NCBI GenBank assembly: GCA_016743925.1
Contig: JADGFH010000137.1
Coordinates: 1 to 10,863 of the forward strand
From: Labilibaculum sp.
GTDB lineage: Bacteria > Bacteroidota > Bacteroidia > Bacteroidales > Marinifilaceae
Reading direction: 5' to 3'
DNA: 10,863 nt
Under the pieces are notes generated by a model. It had not been told where the DNA came from, did no database searches, and worked only from the letters and a program-made list of their open reading frames with translations. This document shows, piece after piece, positions 7,085 to 10,863 of the stretch. How positions within the stretch are numbered: the stretch's first letter is position 1; each line of letters begins with the position of its first letter. The translations under genes were made by a program, and so were the position numbers.

Positions 7085-7789
7085 ATGCTTTTAGCAAATT
7101 CAAAAAACATACTTGTAACAAGATCAATTAATTCAGAGCATTTAAAATTTGCATCCGAACTAGGTCTTTCTGTTACCGCTAAAGCATTTATTACAATTGA
7201 CATACAGAAACTTTCTGAAGATAAAATTAAGCTAATTAATGCTAAAGAACAATCAAGTTGGATATTCACAAGTCAGAATGCTGTAAAAAGTATTTCTAAT
7301 CAGATCGACTCCTTTTTAAATGTAAAAGAGAAAATGGTACTTGCTGTTGGGGATAAAACTGCAGAAGCTCTTCAAAAGATAGGAATACAAGCGATTATTC
7401 CAACACAGCATAATTCTCAAGCTCTAATTGAATTATTAGAAACTCAAACTTCTACCTCCTATATTCATTTTTCAGGGAATTTACGTCAAAGTAATATTTC
7501 TGATTTTATGAAAGAGAAAGAGTTTGATTTTCAAGAAATAGAATGTTACAACACAAATCTCACACAACCAGATTTAGACATTTCTAAATTTGATGCCGTT
7601 TGTTTTTGCAGCCCCAGTTCGGTCGTTAGTTTTTTCAGCAAATATAAAATTGGTGAATCAATTCCATGTATTGCCATTGGAAGTACTACAGCCGTCAAAT
7701 TAATAGATTATTCAGAACACGTTGTTATGTCGGAATATACAAATGTTTATTCTCTGCTTGAAATGTGTCACAATTATATAAATTCATAA
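7085..7789 (+). CDS. hemD: Uroporphyrinogen-III synthase
   Basis: Cyclises hydroxymethylbilane with inversion of ring D to give uroporphyrinogen III, the branch point to haem, sirohaem and cobalamin; cytoplasmic. The 234-residue length is slightly short for the family (about 240-260). The sequence is divergent, as usual for HemD, but the typical blocks occur in order: ILVTR near the N-terminus (9-13), WIFTSQNAV (59-67), AVGDKTAEAL (87-96), CFCSPSSV (173-180) and AIGSTTA (197-203), giving the two-lobed HemD fold. The start ATG follows an A/T-rich leader with no Shine-Dalgarno sequence. hemL begins 12 bp downstream, which supports co-transcription and the haem-pathway assignment. Confidence 0.9.
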   Translation: MLLANSKNILVTRSINSEHLKFASELGLSVTAKAFITIDIQKLSEDKIKLINAKEQSSWIFTSQNAVKSISNQIDSFLNVKEKMVLAVGDKTAEALQKIGIQAIIPTQHNSQALIELLETQTSTSYIHFSGNLRQSNISDFMKEKEFDFQEIECYNTNLTQPDLDISKFDAVCFCSPSSVVSFFSKYKIGESIPCIAIGSTTAVKLIDYSEHVVMSEYTNVYSLLEMCHNYINS

Positions 7790-7801
7790 AACCTATACAA
7801 T

Positions 7802-9094
7802 ATGTATCAATACAAAAGAAGTTCCGAACTTTTTACGGAAGCGAACAAATACATTCCAGGTGGTGTAAATTCGCCAGTTAGAGCATTTAATTCTGTTGGA
7901 GGAACTCCTATTTTTATCGAAAAAGCAAAAGGCAGCATCCTTACCGATGTTGATGGAAACGAATACATCGATTTTATCTCTTCTTGGGGACCAATGATTT
8001 TAGGTCATGCTTACCCAAAGGTGATTGATGCAATAAAAGCAAAAGTTGAATATTCTACCTCTTTTGGAGCCCCAACCGAATTGGAAATAGAGATTGCCAA
8101 ATTAATTGTGGACATGGTTCCTAATATTGATAAGATAAGGATGGTAAACTCAGGTACAGAGGCTTGTATGAGTGCTATTCGTGTGGCAAGAGGTTATACT
8201 GGCCGTAATAAATTCATCAAATTTGAAGGTTGTTATCATGGTCATGCTGATTCTTTCCTAATTAAAGCAGGTAGTGGTGCAAGTACTTTTGGTGTTCCAA
8301 ATTCACCAGGTGTTACTCCAGGAACTGCAAATGACACTTTAACAGCAAAATACAATGATATTGATGCCGTTAAACAATTAGTTACTGAAAACAAAGGTGA
8401 AATTGCTGCCATTATTATCGAAGCTATTGCTGGTAATATGGGATGCGTATTACCTAAAAAAGGATTCTTGGAAGATCTTCGAGAATTATGTGATCAAGAG
8501 GGAATTTTATTGATTTTTGATGAAGTAATGTCTGGTTTCCGTTTAGGAAAAGGTGGAGCTCAAGAATACTTTGGTGTTAAAGCTGATTTGGTAACTTTTG
8601 GTAAAGTAATTGGTGGCGGTATGCCAGTTGGTGCTTATGCTGGTCCTGATGAAATAATGAAAGTTGTTTCTCCTGTTGGTCCTGTTTATCAAGCAGGAAC
8701 ATTATCAGGCAATCCAATTGCAATGATTGCTGGTTTAACTTTATTGAAAGAACTAAACGAAAATCCACATTACTTTGCAGAGCTAGCTGACAAAACAGAA
8801 TACCTTCACAAAGGATTAGATAAAGTACTTGCTAAATCAGGATTCGATTATCAAATTAATCGTTGTGGTTCCATGATTAGTGTATTCTTTACAGACACTG
8901 AAGTTGTAGATTTTGACACTGCAGCAAAAGCTAATAATGAGAAGTTCCCGAAATTCTTTCACGAAATGTTAAAACGAGGTATTTATTTACCACCGTCATC
9001 GTTCGAAAGTTATTTCTTATCAAATTCGTTAACTTACGAAATGCTTGACAAGACAATTCAGGCGGCTAAGGAATCTTTAGAAGCAATGAAATAG
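7802..9094 (+). CDS. hemL: Glutamate-1-semialdehyde 2,1-aminomutase
   Basis: PLP enzyme that converts glutamate-1-semialdehyde to 5-aminolevulinate, the second step of the C5 route from glutamyl-tRNA. Its presence shows that the organism makes tetrapyrroles by this route. The 430-residue length is typical. It opens with a block near PGGVNSPVRAF (19-29) characteristic of HemL. The PLP-binding signature is clear: SGTEA (117-121), the aromatic stack at YHGH (145-148), D240-E-V, and the Schiff-base lysine K268 in TFGKVIGGGMPVGAY. The partner-subunit threonine is T300 in YQAGTLSGNP. It is the second gene of the hemDL unit and is followed after 6 bp by a strong terminator. Confidence 0.97.
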   Translation: MYQYKRSSELFTEANKYIPGGVNSPVRAFNSVGGTPIFIEKAKGSILTDVDGNEYIDFISSWGPMILGHAYPKVIDAIKAKVEYSTSFGAPTELEIEIAKLIVDMVPNIDKIRMVNSGTEACMSAIRVARGYTGRNKFIKFEGCYHGHADSFLIKAGSGASTFGVPNSPGVTPGTANDTLTAKYNDIDAVKQLVTENKGEIAAIIIEAIAGNMGCVLPKKGFLEDLRELCDQEGILLIFDEVMSGFRLGKGGAQEYFGVKADLVTFGKVIGGGMPVGAYAGPDEIMKVVSPVGPVYQAGTLSGNPIAMIAGLTLLKELNENPHYFAELADKTEYLHKGLDKVLAKSGFDYQINRCGSMISVFFTDTEVVDFDTAAKANNEKFPKFFHEMLKRGIYLPPSSFESYFLSNSLTYEMLDKTIQAAKESLEAMK

Positions 9095-9100
9095 TATCAT

Positions 9101-9136
9101 AAATCCGACAGGTTTTATCGAACTTGTCGGATTTTT
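9101..9136 (+). terminator. Terminator of the hemDL unit
   Basis: AAATCCGACA (9101-9110) pairs perfectly with TGTCGGATTT (9125-9134). One G/T wobble and GTT/AAC extend this to a 14-bp stem with the 6-nt loop TTATCG. TTTTT (9132-9136) closes it. Its end lies only 14 bp before the next start codon at 9151, so that gene either has a promoter within the hemL end or depends on read-through. Confidence 0.9.
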
Positions 9137-9150
9137 AAAATATTCCCATT

Positions 9151-10092
9151 ATGAAAATCACAAAAGAAAATTTACTCGAAACACAGCAAAGAATCAAACC
9201 TTTTATTCACAGAACTCCTGTTATGAGTTCTAAGCTAATAAATGAGATTGCGGGTGTCGAAATCTATTTTAAATGTGAGAATTTCCAAAAGATGGGAGCA
9301 TTTAAAATGCGTGGTGCCACAAATGCGATACTTCAATTATCGGAAACCGAGAGAGAATTCGGTGTTGCTACGCACTCATCAGGTAATTTCGCGCAAGCTC
9401 TTGCTCTGGCTGCTAAAATGCAAGGAATTAAAGCTTATGTGGTAATGCCATCTAACGCACCAGAAATTAAAAAAACTGCTGTAAAAGGTTATGGCGGAGA
9501 AGTTATTGAGTGCATTCCTACTCTAGAAGCTAGAGAAACTACTCTTAATGAGGTTGTAAACAAAACAGGAGCAATTTTTCTGCATCCTTATAACGATTAT
9601 CAGGTAATTGAAGGACAAGGTACAGCTGCAATGGAGTTAATTGAAGAGTATGACGATTTAGATGCTATTTTCACTCCTGTTGGAGGTGGTGGTTTATTAG
9701 CAGGAACAGCTATGGCTGCTCATCACTTCTCCCCAAAAACAAAGGTTATCGCCGGCGAACCAATGGGTGCAGATGATGCTTGGCAATCTTTGCAAAAAGG
9801 AGAAATTGTGCCCCAAACCAATCCTCAGACTATTGCCGATGGACTCTTAACCTCTCTTGGAGATAAAACATTCCCTATCATTAAAGAATATGTTGAGGAA
9901 ATAATTAGAGTAGACGAAAAAGAAATAATAGCTGCCATGCGCCTTATTTGGGAGCGAATGAAGCTCATTGTAGAGCCATCTAGTGCCGTCGCACTTGCAG
10001 CCTTGCTAAAAAACAAGAAAAAGTACAAAGGACAGAAAATTGGAATTATTCTTTCGGGAGGTAATGTACAGCTAAGTAAATTATCATTCTAA
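9151..10092 (+). CDS. PLP-dependent serine/threonine dehydratase or serine racemase
   Basis: A fold-type II PLP enzyme of the serine racemase / threo-3-hydroxyaspartate dehydratase / short threonine dehydratase group. At 313 residues it has only the catalytic domain, with no ACT-like regulatory domain as in biosynthetic IlvA. The Schiff-base lysine is K52 in ENFQKMGAFKMRGA, a block close to that of Schizosaccharomyces pombe serine racemase. S77 in HSSGNF has the same 25-residue spacing from the lysine as the pombe racemase base Ser82. Phosphate is held by GGGGL (178-182), E203 and D209 fit the divalent-metal site, and SGGN (302-305) binds the pyridine ring. The usual His after SSGN is F80. 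It could form 2-oxobutyrate or pyruvate from Thr or Ser, oxaloacetate from 3-hydroxyaspartate, or D-serine; sequence alone does not decide. It starts after the hemL terminator and is followed 12 bp later by the small gene at 10105. Confidence 0.9.
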   Translation: MKITKENLLETQQRIKPFIHRTPVMSSKLINEIAGVEIYFKCENFQKMGAFKMRGATNAILQLSETEREFGVATHSSGNFAQALALAAKMQGIKAYVVMPSNAPEIKKTAVKGYGGEVIECIPTLEARETTLNEVVNKTGAIFLHPYNDYQVIEGQGTAAMELIEEYDDLDAIFTPVGGGGLLAGTAMAAHHFSPKTKVIAGEPMGADDAWQSLQKGEIVPQTNPQTIADGLLTSLGDKTFPIIKEYVEEIIRVDEKEIIAAMRLIWERMKLIVEPSSAVALAALLKNKKKYKGQKIGIILSGGNVQLSKLSF

Positions 10093-10104
10093 ATCAAAAT
10101 CCAC

Positions 10105-10617
10105 ATGCACTTAGAAAAATTATTGGATCCTTTTCCAGTGAAGGAGGAAGCCATTCTGGTTGCGCAAAGTATTGCTGAAAATCCAAAATTCCTTAAAGAT
10201 CTTTGGGAAATCTGCATAAGCAATAAAAAACACTCGTGGAGAGCAACCTGGCTAATGGATAAGGTTTATGATATCGCGCCGGAATTGGTTCGTCCTTACA
10301 TTCCTAAAATGATCAAACTGATTCCAACGCTGGAAAATGAAAGTAAACAACGTCAATTCCTAAAACTAATTAGCGCAGAACCTCTCCCCGATAATATCTC
10401 GGGGGATTTTATTAATCGTTGTTTTGATTTTTTAATTTCTTCGACAACAGCAATTGCAGTTAAAGTTCATGCCATGCAAATTCTTTACAATTTTTCCCTT
10501 AAAGAAACAGACATTCAAAATGAACTGGCTCTTATCATAGAAGAACAACTAGAAAACGGAACTACTGGTTTTTGTTCGAGAGGTAGAAAAATATTAAAAA
10601 AAATAAATTGTCAATAA
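10105..10617 (+). CDS. Uncharacterised alpha-helical repeat protein
   Basis: A 170-residue cytoplasmic-looking protein without signal peptide or membrane segment. It seems all-helical, with amphipathic helices in pairs of about 35-40 residues: 13-38, 43-72, 78-91, 101-131 and 134-150. This resembles a small HEAT-type stack. Recognisable stretches are HSWRATWLMDKV (43-54), a Pro-containing turn at PELVRPYIPKMI (59-70), AVKVHAMQILYNF (118-130) and a basic C-terminus SRGRKILKK (158-166). From memory, similar short proteins of unknown function with the W-R-A-x-W and SRGRKIL patterns occur widely in Bacteroidota, so it is probably a real conserved gene. It lies 12 bp after the dehydratase and is likely co-transcribed. 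I see no catalytic motif; HEAT-like stacks usually bind other proteins or nucleic acids, which is only a guess here. Confidence 0.75.
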   Translation: MHLEKLLDPFPVKEEAILVAQSIAENPKFLKDLWEICISNKKHSWRATWLMDKVYDIAPELVRPYIPKMIKLIPTLENESKQRQFLKLISAEPLPDNISGDFINRCFDFLISSTTAIAVKVHAMQILYNFSLKETDIQNELALIIEEQLENGTTGFCSRGRKILKKINCQ

Positions 10618-10649
10618 TTGATTGTTATACCGGTTGGATAAATTAGTAG

Positions 10650-10719
10650 GCTATCTTAAAGAAATAAAATTCACAACACTTAGAGTTCCATATGATCTAT
10701 AGTTAGGATAGCAGTTTTT
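10650..10719 (+). terminator. Possible long-loop terminator after the 10105 gene
   Basis: GCTATCTTAA (10650-10659) and TTAGGATAGC (10703-10712) can pair over 10 bp (one T/G wobble), followed by AG and TTTTT (10715-10719). The loop is 43 nt, far longer than in usual intrinsic terminators, so the hairpin may instead be a structured RNA 3' end or a repeat boundary. It lies 32 bp after the last stop codon and no better terminator is visible there. Confidence 0.4.
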
Positions 10720-10737
10720 ATTGATTTTAGTACTTCC

Positions 10738-10863
10738 CCCTAATCTCCGTAGCAATCTCCCCTTGGGGATTACGCTTCGAGCTAAAGGGATGTCTTTGCT
10801 ACCTAAGGGGATGATCTTGGTCCCCTAGGGGAGAATTGTTAGCCCCAAAGGGCAACATGTTGT
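10738..10863. repeat. Degenerate 21-bp tandem repeat running off the window
   Basis: Five consecutive 21-bp units fit in register: 10759-10779, 10780-10800, 10801-10821, 10822-10842 and 10843-10863. A more diverged unit may precede them at 10738-10758. Each has a C-rich start, then a centre near GGGGAT or GGG, approximate core CCCTAAGGGGAT, and a variable T/G-rich end. Several units are internally palindromic, for example 10780-10800 and 10801-10821, and a further hairpin spans 10837-10857. In the plus frame beginning at 10760 the units read as heptads near P-K-G-M-x-L-x, but a TAG at 10826-10828 breaks the frame, so a protein is not supported here. The array continues past the right edge. 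Confidence 0.6.

Noticed and set aside
7048..7269. A 73-codon minus-strand open frame opposite the start of hemD
   Set aside because: It mirrors the hemD N-terminal coding sequence and spans the hemD leader. No homology is recognised and no minus-strand -7 element is visible.
8577..8768. A Gln/Leu-rich minus-strand open frame inside hemL
   Set aside because: Its composition is the expected antisense image of the Gly/Pro/Val-rich HemL active-site region.
9242..10028. Short open frames in other frames and on the other strand of the PLP dehydratase gene
   Set aside because: They are nested wholly within a confidently identified gene and show no family features.
10585..10610. A8 run near the end of the small gene at 10105 as a slippage site
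   Set aside because: It is shorter, lies within ten codons of the stop, and neither frame gives a meaningful alternative product.
10738..10863. A CRISPR array or REP-type element at the right end
   Set aside because: Units follow one another without unique spacers and differ at many positions, unlike CRISPR repeats. No cas gene is present. A tandem degenerate repeat describes it better.

Overview
The window (about 10.9 kb, AT-rich) looks like chromosomal housekeeping DNA from a member of the Bacteroidota. The evidence is the DnaX N-terminus starting MENYIVSARKYRP, TAnnTTTG-type -7 promoter elements, A-rich leaders in place of Shine-Dalgarno sequences before most genes, and a C5-pathway haem gene pair. 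No mobile element, phage gene, tRNA, rRNA or CRISPR array was seen.

Layout. The left 6.8 kb is read on the minus strand as three separate units, each closed by its own hairpin terminator. From upstream to downstream they are a long RelA/SpoT homologue (4585-6780), the DNA polymerase III gamma/tau subunit dnaX (2584-4362) and a monomeric NADP-dependent isocitrate dehydrogenase (111-2336). A 304-bp divergent control region (6781-7084) separates them from plus-strand genes: hemD (7085-7789) and hemL (7802-9094), 12 bp apart and closed by a strong terminator. These are followed by a PLP-dependent serine/threonine dehydratase-racemase (9151-10092) and, 12 bp later, a small helical-repeat protein of unknown function (10105-10617). 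The last 246 bp hold a possible long-loop terminator and a degenerate tandem repeat with a 21-bp period that runs off the end of the window.

Functions. HemD and HemL are tetrapyrrole enzymes. HemL makes 5-aminolevulinate from glutamate-1-semialdehyde, and HemD closes the uroporphyrinogen III ring. DnaX loads the replication clamp. Isocitrate dehydrogenase supplies 2-oxoglutarate and NADPH. The RSH protein makes (p)ppGpp. The dehydratase probably acts on serine, threonine or 3-hydroxyaspartate.

Most interesting points. (1) dnaX has an uninterrupted A10 run exactly at the AAA+/tau boundary, and both alternative frames stop within six codons, so slippage would give a gamma-like short product. 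(2) The RSH protein has lost the His, HD and ED residues of the hydrolase site but keeps the synthetase residues, suggesting a synthetase-only stringent factor. (3) The terminal 21-bp repeat has units with internal dyad symmetry and paired compensatory changes. (4) The isocitrate dehydrogenase leader carries a perfect inverted repeat with an AAGGAGG sequence at its loop and a small upstream ORF. None of this amounts to a clearly new multigene system; these are features within otherwise ordinary core genes.
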